Shown piece by piece: positions 35,443-43,694 of a DNA stretch of 64,000 bases. Position 1 is the stretch's first letter. Every line of letters begins with the position of its first letter. The notes beneath the pieces were generated by a model. That model was not told the DNA's origin. It saw only the letters and a list, made by a program, of their open reading frames with translations, and made no database searches. Origin of the DNA: JAFGXF01 sp963732595. GTDB lineage: Bacteria > Chloroflexota > Anaerolineae > Anaerolineales > Anaerolineaceae. A program made the translations under genes and the position numbers. The stretch covers positions 496,001 to 560,000 of the forward strand of contig CAVSZZ010000002.1 in NCBI GenBank assembly GCA_963732595.1, written 5' to 3'.

Positions 35443-36840
35443 ATGACCACCCTGCATTCACCCACCTCCCTTAAGATCGCCTATATCGGCGGAGGAAGCC
35501 GCGAGTGGGCTCGCAAGCTGATGCTCGACTTGGCGCTTTGCCCCGACCTTGCAGGTGAGGTAATCCTGTATGATATAGACAAGGAATCAGCCAAACTCAA
35601 TGAACAATTGGGTAATTGGATCCAGGATCAACCAGGTGTGGTCTCGCGCTGGCACTACACCACCAATGCCAACCTAAATGAAACCTTGAAAGGTTCAGAC
35701 TTCGTAGTGATCTCGATTCAGCCCGGAACACTCGAGCTAATGGCAGCAGAGATCGCCCTGGCGGAAAGTCATGGCTTATTCTTTCCCGTGGGAGATACCA
35801 CCGGCGCACCTGGCCTGAGCCGCGGCTTGCGGTCGGTTGCCATATACAATCAGTTCGCCAAAGCCATTCAAACATGCTGCCCGGATGCCTGGGTGATCAA
35901 TTACACCAATCCAATGTCAATTTGCACGCGGACATTAAAGAAGGTGGCTCCTCAATTGAAGGTTTTCGGTTGCTGCCATGAGGTCTTTGCGACCCAGCGG
36001 ATGCTGGCCGGGATCGCAACGGAATATTTGGGGATAAATGATCCCTCGAGACAAGAGATCCAGGTGAACGTCCTGGGAATCAACCATTTCACCTGGGTGG
36101 ACCAGGTCACCTGCCAGGGCGAAGACCTGCTTGCTTGTTTATCAAAACATGTCTCAAAACCTGGCATGCTTCGGATTTACACGCAGAAGGAAGTCGAAGG
36201 GTGGAACGACTGGTTCCACAGCACAGATTTGGTTAAGTTCACTCTTTTCCAGCGTTTCGGAATCCTGGCAGCCGCCGGTGACCGTCACCTGGTGGAATTC
36301 CTGCCGGGGTTCGTCAGTTCTCCCGAGCTGTTGTTCAAGTGGGGCATTATCCGCACACCGGTATCCTATCGGATCACACGTTGGCAGACCGCTCCTCAGA
36401 AAACACATGATCTAATGAGCGGTGCGACCCCGTTCTCCCCGGAACGATCCGGAGAGGAAGGTGTATCCATGATCAAAGCGCTCCTGGGGCTTGGCGACCT
36501 GGTCACAAATGTGAACCTGGAGAATACCGGGCAAATCTCAAACCTTCCGCTTCATTCGATCGTGGAAACCAATGCCCTTTTTAGTAACGGCAGCGTCAAG
36601 CCGATCGTCGCGGGTGCTCTGCCACCCTGCATTTCTGCACTCATCAACCAGCACATCACAAACCAGGAACTGGTGATCGATGCGGTCCTCGGCGAGGATT
36701 ATGATCTTGCTTTTCAGGCTTTATTCAACGATCCCACCAATTCACTTCCACTCGATGAATCCTGGAAATTGTTCAACGATATCCTCGAACTCAACCAGGA
36801 ATTCCTGACCGTTCCAATTGTGGAAAAGGAAAGCGCCTGA
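35443..36840 (+). CDS. Alpha-galacturonidase, GH4 (LplD-like)
   Basis: This NAD+ and divalent-metal dependent glycoside hydrolase releases galacturonate from short oligogalacturonides. The 465-residue protein has an N-terminal Rossmann fold (IAYIGGGSREWARKLMLDLAL), NYTNPMSICTRTL, and the CHEV motif at C178-V181, described as specific to alpha-galacturonidases within GH4. NHFTW follows near residue 212. There is no signal peptide, so it acts in the cytoplasm on imported oligomers. It directly precedes the GH105 gene (1-nt gap) in the pectin operon. Other GH4 activities (alpha-galactosidase, 6-phospho-glucosidase) carry different residues at this motif. Confidence 0.9.
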   Translation: MTTLHSPTSLKIAYIGGGSREWARKLMLDLALCPDLAGEVILYDIDKESAKLNEQLGNWIQDQPGVVSRWHYTTNANLNETLKGSDFVVISIQPGTLELMAAEIALAESHGLFFPVGDTTGAPGLSRGLRSVAIYNQFAKAIQTCCPDAWVINYTNPMSICTRTLKKVAPQLKVFGCCHEVFATQRMLAGIATEYLGINDPSRQEIQVNVLGINHFTWVDQVTCQGEDLLACLSKHVSKPGMLRIYTQKEVEGWNDWFHSTDLVKFTLFQRFGILAAAGDRHLVEFLPGFVSSPELLFKWGIIRTPVSYRITRWQTAPQKTHDLMSGATPFSPERSGEEGVSMIKALLGLGDLVTNVNLENTGQISNLPLHSIVETNALFSNGSVKPIVAGALPPCISALINQHITNQELVIDAVLGEDYDLAFQALFNDPTNSLPLDESWKLFNDILELNQEFLTVPIVEKESA

Positions 36841-36841
36841 T

Positions 36842-37981
36842 ATGACAGGGACCACGTCGAATCATTTAAACAATTGGGCTGCCCGCATGGTTGAATCCAC
36901 CTTAGCACGTTATCCTGTGGAGACCGCCTTGTGGCACTATGAACACGGCTTGGTGGTTAAAGCGATCCTGGAAGCCGGCCTTTATTATCGGGAGGATTCC
37001 TTTCTTCATTTTGCTGAAACCTGGGTTGATCGTTTTATCAAGCCTGATGGCAGCATTGACACCTATCAAAAAGAAGAATTCAACCTGGACCAGGTGAATC
37101 CGGGTAAGCTTCTGTTCTACTTCCATAATAAGACACGGGAAGCAAGATTCCAGAAATCACTTGAATTATTACGCAGCCAACTTCATGACCAGCCTCTCAC
37201 AAAGAGTAATGGTTTCTGGCACAAAAAAATCTATCCCTATCAAATGTGGCTGGATGGCATTTATATGTCCGGTCCTTTTTTGGCTGAATATGCCACGGTA
37301 TTTTCACAACCATCTGATTTTGATGTTATTGCACACCAAATCCTGCTGATCGAAGCACAGACACACGACGACCAGACCGGGTTACTGTACCATGCCTGGG
37401 ATGAAGCCCACGTACAACCCTGGGCGAACCCCTCCAACGGTCAATCTCCACATTTTTGGGGACGAGCGCTGGGTTGGTTTGAAATGGCCTTGATCGATAT
37501 CTTTGATTTCTTTCCTGTAGGTCATCCGAGTTATCCCGCACTGGCTGACATATTTCGCGATGTAGCAAATGCCCTTCTCAAATACCAACACCCACATACC
37601 GGCATGTGGTACCAGATCATCAACCTGGGAGATCGACCGGGTAACTATTTGGAATCCTCCGCGACCTGTATGTTGACTTATGCATACGTCAAAGGGGTAC
37701 GAAAAGGCTTGCTGCCGGAGGAGTTCCTGGAGGCAGCCCGCCGCGCATACCGTGGAATTCTCGAACATCAGATCAGCGTGGATGCTCAAGGGTCAGTGAA
37801 CCTGGCGAATACTTGCGGTTCTGCAGGTCTGGGGGGCATTCCTTATCGGGATGGTTCCTTCGATTATTATGTGGGTGAAAAAATCATCACCAACGACTTT
37901 AAGGGTGTCGGACCATTCATTCTGGCAGCCATGGAAATGGAAAAGGTGGGACCTGGAATCGCAAGGGATCAGTCGCCATGA
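36842..37981 (+). CDS. Unsaturated rhamnogalacturonyl hydrolase, GH105 (YteR-like)
   Basis: This (alpha/alpha)6-barrel hydrolase removes the unsaturated 4,5-uronate from lyase-generated oligosaccharides. An upstream in-frame codon at 36818 lies inside the GH4 gene, so ATG 36842 (MTGTTSNHLN), just after the GH4 stop, is chosen; the product is about 379 residues. Recognisable parts are WHYEHGLVVKAILEAGLYYRED, YQMWLDGIYMSGPFLAEYA (with the conserved catalytic-type Asp), SPHFWGRALGWFEMALIDI and GMWYQIINLGDRPGNYLESSATCM. It has no signal peptide, so the reaction is intracellular. The released 4-deoxy-L-threo-5-hexosulose uronate should feed the isomerase and KduD encoded at 42115-43694. It overlaps the GH28 gene by 4 bp. 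Confidence 0.92.
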   Translation: MTGTTSNHLNNWAARMVESTLARYPVETALWHYEHGLVVKAILEAGLYYREDSFLHFAETWVDRFIKPDGSIDTYQKEEFNLDQVNPGKLLFYFHNKTREARFQKSLELLRSQLHDQPLTKSNGFWHKKIYPYQMWLDGIYMSGPFLAEYATVFSQPSDFDVIAHQILLIEAQTHDDQTGLLYHAWDEAHVQPWANPSNGQSPHFWGRALGWFEMALIDIFDFFPVGHPSYPALADIFRDVANALLKYQHPHTGMWYQIINLGDRPGNYLESSATCMLTYAYVKGVRKGLLPEEFLEAARRAYRGILEHQISVDAQGSVNLANTCGSAGLGGIPYRDGSFDYYVGEKIITNDFKGVGPFILAAMEMEKVGPGIARDQSP

Positions 37982-39450
37982 TATCTGAAGTGCTGGATCC
38001 CACAGTCAATAGCGTCTATAATGTTCGCGATTTCGGTGCGGTTGGAGATGGTTGCACACTTGATACTTCTGCCATTCAAGCTGCATTGGATGCCTGTGCG
38101 ATGGCCAATGGCGGAACTGTATTGGTTACAGCTGGGAGGTATTTGACCGGAAGCCTGGTCTTTCACAGTCAAACCACATTCAAGCTGGATGACGGTGCGG
38201 TGATCCTGGCCAGTATCGACCCACTGGATTATCCTGTGGCCAAGTATCGCTGGGAAGGCGTCGAGCAACCCTCCCATGCGCCGATTTTTTCAGGCCAAAA
38301 TCTTAAGAATATTACCATCACCGGACAGGGGACGATCGATGGGAACGGAAAGATCTGGTGGGAGCGGAATGCAAATAAATCCCTGGATTATCCAAGACCA
38401 CGCATGATAGGATTCAGCGATTGCATCGACGTCCATATCGAAGGTGTAACGTTGATCAATTCGCCCAGCTGGACTGTAAACCCGGTCCGATGTGAAAACG
38501 TCACCATCCACGGATTAACGATCATCAATCCACCTGACTCACCCAACACCGATGGGATCAACCCGGATTCCTGCAAACATGTCAGGATCTCGGATTGTTA
38601 CGTTAGCGTGGGTGATGACTGCATAACTTTGAAATCGGGAACAGAGCATGAAAAAGGGCACTTGCGCGAAGCCTGCCATGATATCACCATCAAGAATTGC
38701 ACCCTTGCCAATGGGCACGGGGGCGTGGTGATTGGCAGCGAGATGAGCGGCAGCGTTTTCGATGTATCCATCTCTGACTGCACCTTCACCGGGACGGATC
38801 GTGGTATCCGTTTGAAGTCTCGTCGTAGGCGGGGAGGGACCGTGGAAGACATCCGAGTCTCCAATCTAACCATGGAGAAGGTACTCTGCCCGATCACCAT
38901 GAACCTTTACTATCACATTGGAGTGCGCGGTGATCCCTTTATCAATGACAAGAAAGCCCAACCAACATCAAAGGGAACTCCCCGATTCCGGAATATCCAT
39001 TTCAGCCACATCGATGCCAAAGATGTAAAATATGCAGCCGGATTTATTTATGGTCTGGCTGAGATGCCGGTTGAGGATATAAGCTTCGACCACATCACCA
39101 TCACTTTATCAGCAGAGACCGAACAAGGTTATCCGGAAATGGCTGACGGGCTTGAATTAATGGCCCAGGCCGGGTTATACATAAACAATGCAAAGAAAAT
39201 TAAGTTGGAGAATGTGGAAATCCAAAACCAGAAGGGTCCAGCCTATCTAATCCACAATACAGATCAGGTCGAGATTTCCACCTGTGGCGTCGGCGGTAAA
39301 TCTACCGCGGGACCTCTTATCCTTCTTGAGAATGTCCAAAACTGTTCAGTTCGATCCTGTCTGCCCCCCACGGACAATGAAGATCTGATCCTTATAACAG
39401 GTGATAAAAATCATAACATCTCAATCGATGGCAAGAGTGAATTGCGATAA
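37978..39450 (+). CDS. Polygalacturonase-family glycoside hydrolase, GH28
   Basis: This 490-residue right-handed beta-helix enzyme hydrolyses alpha-1,4-galacturonosyl (or rhamnogalacturonan) linkages by inversion. Catalytic marks are D192 (NTDGINPDS), D213/D214 (GDDCITLKSG), H247 (GHGGVVIGSEMSG) and R278-x-K280 (GIRLKSRRRRGG). It starts with the family opening YNVRDFGAVGDGCTLDTSAIQAALDAC. The absence of a signal peptide means an exo-acting cytoplasmic enzyme working on imported oligomers. It is translationally coupled to GH105. Endo- versus exo-specificity and polygalacturonan versus rhamnogalacturonan cannot be told from sequence alone. Confidence 0.92.
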   Translation: MISEVLDPTVNSVYNVRDFGAVGDGCTLDTSAIQAALDACAMANGGTVLVTAGRYLTGSLVFHSQTTFKLDDGAVILASIDPLDYPVAKYRWEGVEQPSHAPIFSGQNLKNITITGQGTIDGNGKIWWERNANKSLDYPRPRMIGFSDCIDVHIEGVTLINSPSWTVNPVRCENVTIHGLTIINPPDSPNTDGINPDSCKHVRISDCYVSVGDDCITLKSGTEHEKGHLREACHDITIKNCTLANGHGGVVIGSEMSGSVFDVSISDCTFTGTDRGIRLKSRRRRGGTVEDIRVSNLTMEKVLCPITMNLYYHIGVRGDPFINDKKAQPTSKGTPRFRNIHFSHIDAKDVKYAAGFIYGLAEMPVEDISFDHITITLSAETEQGYPEMADGLELMAQAGLYINNAKKIKLENVEIQNQKGPAYLIHNTDQVEISTCGVGGKSTAGPLILLENVQNCSVRSCLPPTDNEDLILITGDKNHNISIDGKSELR

Positions 39451-39507
39451 TCATCCGAAGAAGCTGGCGAATAAATCATCAAGGAAAACAAGTAAAGGAG
39501 GTGTGCC

Positions 39508-40539
39508 ATCAGAGTCATAACATTTGGTGAGATCATGCTGCGCCTGGCCACACCCGGACAGTCCCGCTTCACCCAGACCACGACATACGAGGCCAGTTTC
39601 GGCGGGGGCGAAGCCAATGTGGCAGTATCGCTGGCCAATTATGGGGAGTTGGTGACTTTTGTGACCCGCCTGCCGGACAACGACCTGGGGGATGCCTGTC
39701 TACGTGAACTTGAATCCCATCGCGTGGATACGCGTCATGTCCTGCGTGGTGGGTCACGTATGGGAATATATTTCCTGGAAAGCGGTGCAGCCCAACGTCC
39801 CAGCAAGGTTATCTATGACCGTGCCGGGTCGAGTTTTGCCACACTTGAAACAGGCCTGTTCAACTGGGAGAGCATCTTTGAAGGTGCGGATTGGTTCCAC
39901 TGGACCGGTATCACGCCGGCTGTTTCACAGGGTGCAGCCGAAACCTGTCGGGAAGCCATCCAGGTAGCCCGGGAAATGGGCATCCGCGTTTCTTGTGATT
40001 TGAATTATCGCGCGAAACTCTGGAAATGGGGAAAAAACGCCGGTGAGATAATGACTGACCTGGTTTCCAAGTGCGATGTTGCGCTCGGGAACGAAGAAGA
40101 CGCCGACAAGGTTTTCGGTATTCAAGCCCCCAACGCAGATGTTACCGCAGGCAAAGTGAGTGGCAATCATTATCAGTTCGTTTGCGATAGCCTGGCCAGG
40201 AAATTCCCATCCCTTAAAACCATCTCCATTACTCTACGGGGATCGATTTCCGCCAGCCATAACACCTGGTCAGGTGTCCTGTGGCATGCGGGCAATTTCT
40301 ATACCGCCCCGGTTTATGATATCCTGCCGGTTGTGGACCGGGTGGGTGCAGGTGATGCCTTTGCAGCCGGCTTGATCCATGGCTTACGTAAGTATCAAGA
40401 AGATGGCCAGTCGGCGTTGAATTTCGCTGCAGCGGCGGCCTGTTTAAAACACAGCATCCCGGGGGATTTCAATGCAGTCAGCCTGGCAGAAGTCGAGGCA
40501 TTAATGGCAGGGGATGCTTCAGGGAGGGTATCACGCTGA
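39508..40539 (+). CDS. kdgK: 2-keto-3-deoxygluconate kinase, PfkB family (apparent ATC start)
   Basis: This kinase phosphorylates KDG to KDPG. The conserved N-terminus (RVITFGEIMLRL) begins exactly at an ATC codon (39508) placed 6 nt after an ideal AAAGGAGG (39494-39501). No ATG, GTG or TTG precedes it in frame, and the first ATG (39535) would delete the first beta-strand. ATC is therefore either a rare start codon or a G-to-C error. Further motifs are FGGGEANVAVSLA, VSCDLNYRAKLWKW, LGNEEDADKVFG, the catalytic DRVGAGDAFAAGL and KHSIPGDFN, the last typical of KDG kinases. Length from the ATC is 343 residues, normal. Confidence 0.88.
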   Translation: MRVITFGEIMLRLATPGQSRFTQTTTYEASFGGGEANVAVSLANYGELVTFVTRLPDNDLGDACLRELESHRVDTRHVLRGGSRMGIYFLESGAAQRPSKVIYDRAGSSFATLETGLFNWESIFEGADWFHWTGITPAVSQGAAETCREAIQVAREMGIRVSCDLNYRAKLWKWGKNAGEIMTDLVSKCDVALGNEEDADKVFGIQAPNADVTAGKVSGNHYQFVCDSLARKFPSLKTISITLRGSISASHNTWSGVLWHAGNFYTAPVYDILPVVDRVGAGDAFAAGLIHGLRKYQEDGQSALNFAAAAACLKHSIPGDFNAVSLAEVEALMAGDASGRVSR

Positions 40540-40540
40540 A

Positions 40541-41422
40541 ATGCGGCTGGTCACCTTCAGGGAACAGGCCATTGAACGTGTCGGTATCCAGGTGGATGCC
40601 GGAATTCTGGATTTAAGCCAGGCAGCACCGGATCTACCCAGGAATATGATCGAATTTCTTGCCCTGGGAGCAAGTGCGCTAAACCGTGCCCATGAAACTT
40701 GTTTATCACCTCATGATCACTGGCTCATTAATGAACAGGAAGTGGAACTATCGGCACCCATCCCCCATCCTGGCAAGGTGTTGTGCATGGGTCACAATTA
40801 CCGCGGGCATATCGGCATAGGCAACACCGAGATTCCTGAATATCCGAATTTATTCTGCAAGACCCCAAACACCATTATCGGACCTGGACAGGCAATTGCC
40901 ATTCCACCCGTTTCATGCGAGGTGGATTTCGAAGCCGAATTCATGGCAGTGATCGGTAAGCAAGCTCACCAGGTCTCAGAAGTGGAAGCGGAAACCCGCA
41001 TCGCCGGATACACGATCTTCAACGATGTCAGCGCACGTGATTATCAGAAGCGCACCAACCAGTGGATGCTTGGTAAATCTTTTAATACTTTTGGTCCGAT
41101 GGGACCCTCGCTGGTCACGGTGGATGAAATACCAGATCCTTATAATCTGGATCTGGAACTGTCCGTAAATGGTATCCCGCAGCAACGAACCAATACACGG
41201 GATCTGATCTTCAAGGTTCCTTACCTCATCGCCTACATCAGTCAGGTGATGACCCTGGAACCTGGAGATGTTATTGCGACCGGTACGCCGGCAAAATTAG
41301 GGGAAACGTCAACCCAAAAACGATATCTCCTGCACGGCGATACGGTCGAGATTACAATTGAACGACTCGGAATGTTAAGCAATCCTGTTATCTCCTTGGA
41401 AGCTGATACTAGAAAGGAATGA
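40541..41422 (+). CDS. Fumarylacetoacetate hydrolase-family protein
   Basis: This 293-residue product starts at ATG 40541 (MRLVTFREQAIERVG), one base after the kdgK stop, with GGGAGGG about 13 nt upstream. The FAH fold is clear: KVLCMGHNYRGHIG, then the metal-binding E-x-E and D pattern (VDFEAEFMAVIG, FNDVSARDYQ), KSFNTFGPMGPSLVT and DVIATGTPAKLG. Family members cleave C-C bonds or dehydrate acyl-pyruvates and 2-keto-3-deoxy acids. In this operon it could act on a diketo-deoxy acid, for example 2,4-diketo-3-deoxy-L-rhamnonate from the rhamnose of rhamnogalacturonan, or on a deoxy-ketouronate side product. The choice is not determined by the sequence. Confidence 0.85.
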   Translation: MRLVTFREQAIERVGIQVDAGILDLSQAAPDLPRNMIEFLALGASALNRAHETCLSPHDHWLINEQEVELSAPIPHPGKVLCMGHNYRGHIGIGNTEIPEYPNLFCKTPNTIIGPGQAIAIPPVSCEVDFEAEFMAVIGKQAHQVSEVEAETRIAGYTIFNDVSARDYQKRTNQWMLGKSFNTFGPMGPSLVTVDEIPDPYNLDLELSVNGIPQQRTNTRDLIFKVPYLIAYISQVMTLEPGDVIATGTPAKLGETSTQKRYLLHGDTVEITIERLGMLSNPVISLEADTRKE

Positions 41423-41426
41423 TCCC

Positions 41427-42101
41427 ATGGCTCGTTTCAGTCGTATAGAAGTGATCACCAGGATTCTGGATACAGGTCTTATCCCACTGTTTTACAATGG
41501 GGATGCCCAATTGTCGATCGAACTGGCGTCTGCCTGCTCAAGGGGTGGTGCTGGGGTGATCGAATTTACGAACCGCGGGGAACTGGCCTATCCAGTCTTT
41601 ACAGAGTTGATCACTCATTTCAATGCCAGTGATCCCGCCGTTATCCTGGGAGCAGGCTCGATCATGGACGCTCCGACAGCGGCTTTGTTCATTGCCAGTG
41701 GAGCGAACTTCATCGTAGGACCCGGCTTCAACGCGGAGATTGCCAGGTTGTGCAACCGGCGCAAGGTCCTGTATATACCAGGCTGTGCCACCGAAACAGA
41801 AATATCCAATGCTGAAGAATATGGCGCCGAAATTTGTAAAGTCTTCCCGGGTGAGACCATCGGAGGTCCGTCGTTTATCAAGGCGGTCATGGCGCCTTCC
41901 CCCTGGCACCGGTTGATGCCGACTGGTGGGGTGGATGCGACTGAGGACAGCGTCAACGAATGGATCAAGGCAGGCGCCGCCGTGGTCGGTATGGGCAGTA
42001 AATTGCTATCCCCACAGGCAATCAAAGACAGGGATTTCGACGGCATATCTGATAAAGCAGCTAACTGCATCCGTTGGATTCACAAAGCTCGCGAGAAATA
42101 A
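41427..42101 (+). CDS. eda: 2-keto-3-deoxy-6-phosphogluconate aldolase
   Basis: This class I aldolase splits KDPG into pyruvate and glyceraldehyde 3-phosphate. The 224-residue protein shows the Schiff-base lysine K138 (EICKVFPGE), the acid/base glutamate E46 (GVIEFTNRG) and the substrate loops VILGAGSIMDAPTAALFIASGANFIV and LMPTGGVDATEDSVNEWIKAGA. Size is close to E. coli Eda (213). AGAAAGGAATG precedes ATG 41427. It lies four bases after the FAH gene and next to kdgK and kduD, completing the unsaturated-uronate branch to pyruvate. Confidence 0.93.
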   Translation: MARFSRIEVITRILDTGLIPLFYNGDAQLSIELASACSRGGAGVIEFTNRGELAYPVFTELITHFNASDPAVILGAGSIMDAPTAALFIASGANFIVGPGFNAEIARLCNRRKVLYIPGCATETEISNAEEYGAEICKVFPGETIGGPSFIKAVMAPSPWHRLMPTGGVDATEDSVNEWIKAGAAVVGMGSKLLSPQAIKDRDFDGISDKAANCIRWIHKAREK

Positions 42102-42114
42102 AGGAGAAGATCAA

Positions 42115-42933
42115 ATGAAATACCATGGCCTCATCAGCGGTGAGAACGGTCTGAATAAACCCCCCACCAATCCATGTAAATTGCTGGATTTTGCCTTTTT
42201 AAAGTTAAATTCCGGGGAAAAGTATGAAGGAGATAGTGGTAACCGTGAACTGCTGGCGGTCCTGTTGGGAGGAAAGGCTACCTTTGAGGTCGGAGGGAAA
42301 CGTTTCGAAAAGATTGGTGGACGCCCGAATGTATTCAGTGGTAAGCCACATTCTGTTTACATCCCGGCTAAAACCAAATTCAATATCACGGCTGAAAGCA
42401 ATGTTGAGATCGCACTGCCAAGCGCACCCAGCGACCTGGTTGTCGAACCATACCTGATCGATCCCGGTAAAGTCGCCACCGGTGTATGGGGGGCTGCCAA
42501 TTTCAAACGTTATTATCACCAGATCCTGACATTGGCCTCCCAACCGGAACTGCCCGCTCAGCGTCTAATTATTGGTGAAACCTTCACACCCAGTGGTAAT
42601 TGGAGCACCTTTCCCCCTCATAAACATCAAATCGATGACTTACCCCGCGAGGCTTTCCATGAAGAGATGTATTTCTTCAAGGTCAATCCAGTCGATGGTT
42701 TTGGGATTTGCCACTACTATAATGACGAAGGCGAGGAGGAGAACTACACAATTCGCAACAACAGCATCCATATGATGCCCCGCGGTTACCACACGGTCGT
42801 CAGCGCACCCGGCTACACCACTTACTACCTGTGGTTCCTGGCGGGAAACCAACGTATCCAGGCCACGGTGGATGACAACCAGCTGAGTTGGGTGGGCCGG
42901 ACTGTCGCCATGTTTAAGGAGTATGACCTATGA
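42115..42933 (+). CDS. KduI/IolB-family isomerase (IolB-like), probable uronate isomerase
   Basis: This is a 272-residue bicupin starting at ATG 42115 behind AAAGGAGAAG. In sequence it follows 5-deoxy-glucuronate isomerase IolB rather than classical KduI. N-terminal cupin: LLAVLLGGKATFEVGGKRFEKIGGR. C-terminal cupin: the metal ligands sit in GNWSTFPPHKHQIDDLPREAFHEEMYFFKVNP (His, His, Glu) with MMPRGYHTVVSAPGY downstream. Between eda and kduD the expected activity is 4-deoxy-L-threo-5-hexosulose-uronate to 3-deoxy-D-glycero-2,5-hexodiulosonate isomerisation. No other KduI candidate is visible. True IolB activity in inositol catabolism is the alternative; apart from an IolG-like gene at 52.1 kb, no inositol genes are nearby. 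It overlaps kduD by 4 bp. Confidence 0.8.
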   Translation: MKYHGLISGENGLNKPPTNPCKLLDFAFLKLNSGEKYEGDSGNRELLAVLLGGKATFEVGGKRFEKIGGRPNVFSGKPHSVYIPAKTKFNITAESNVEIALPSAPSDLVVEPYLIDPGKVATGVWGAANFKRYYHQILTLASQPELPAQRLIIGETFTPSGNWSTFPPHKHQIDDLPREAFHEEMYFFKVNPVDGFGICHYYNDEGEEENYTIRNNSIHMMPRGYHTVVSAPGYTTYYLWFLAGNQRIQATVDDNQLSWVGRTVAMFKEYDL

Positions 42934-43694
42934 TCCTGGATGGGTTCAAACTAGATGGTCAGGTTGCCCTGGTGACCGGTGCTGGACAGGGTCTGGGACA
43001 GGGCATGTCCATTGCATTGGCTGAAGCAGGCGCAGACATCGCCGGATTGGATCGTTCTGCCAGCCCCGAGACATTCAAGGCTGTCACTGCGATCGGCCGG
43101 CGTTACCATGAGATCATTTGCGACCTGCGCACCACCAGTGTGGAAGGGCTCAACCAGGTTGTTGCAGAGATCGTTGCCAGACTTGGCCATCTCGATATCC
43201 TGGTCAATAATGCAGGGATCATCCGACGCGCACCCGCACTTGAATTCAGCGAAGCCGACTGGGATGATGTCCTGCAGATCGATCTCAAAGCTGCTTTTTT
43301 CCTTTGCCAGGCAGTTGCCAGGGTTATGGTTCCCAACAGACACGGCAAGATCATCAATATCGCCTCCATGTTGTCTTTCCAGGGGGGAATTCTGGTCCCA
43401 TCGTATACAGCTGCTAAAAGCGGCATAGCCGGAATCACCCGCGCACTCGCCAATGAATGGGCAAAACACGGCATTAATGTCAATGCCATAGCTCCCGGGT
43501 ACATGGCAACTGACAACACAGCTCCCATACGCGCGGATGCCAACCGTGCTCAATCGATCCTTGACCGCATCCCGGCTGGCCGTTGGGGTACCGCAGCTGA
43601 CCTGGGTGGCGCGGTGGTCTTCCTGGCCTCAGAAGCCTCCAACTACCTCCAAGGGGCGATTCTGCCGGTTGACGGGGGATGGCTCACCCGTTGA
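42930..43694 (+). CDS. kduD: 2-dehydro-3-deoxy-D-gluconate 5-dehydrogenase, SDR (KduD)
   Basis: This 254-residue short-chain dehydrogenase reduces 3-deoxy-2,5-diketogluconate to KDG. It has the nucleotide loop TGAGQGLGQGMS near residues 17-28, NNAGIIRR, the catalytic S/Y/K (ASMLSF with Y-T-A-A-K in PSYTAAKSGIAGITRALANEWAKHGINVNAIAPGYMATDNT), and the C-terminal GAILPVDGGW. These are KduD features, notably the FKLDGQVALVTG opening and SYTAAK. It is translationally coupled to the isomerase before it and to uxaC after it. The product KDG is then used by the kinase encoded at 39508-40539. Confidence 0.88.
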   Translation: MILDGFKLDGQVALVTGAGQGLGQGMSIALAEAGADIAGLDRSASPETFKAVTAIGRRYHEIICDLRTTSVEGLNQVVAEIVARLGHLDILVNNAGIIRRAPALEFSEADWDDVLQIDLKAAFFLCQAVARVMVPNRHGKIINIASMLSFQGGILVPSYTAAKSGIAGITRALANEWAKHGINVNAIAPGYMATDNTAPIRADANRAQSILDRIPAGRWGTAADLGGAVVFLASEASNYLQGAILPVDGGWLTR

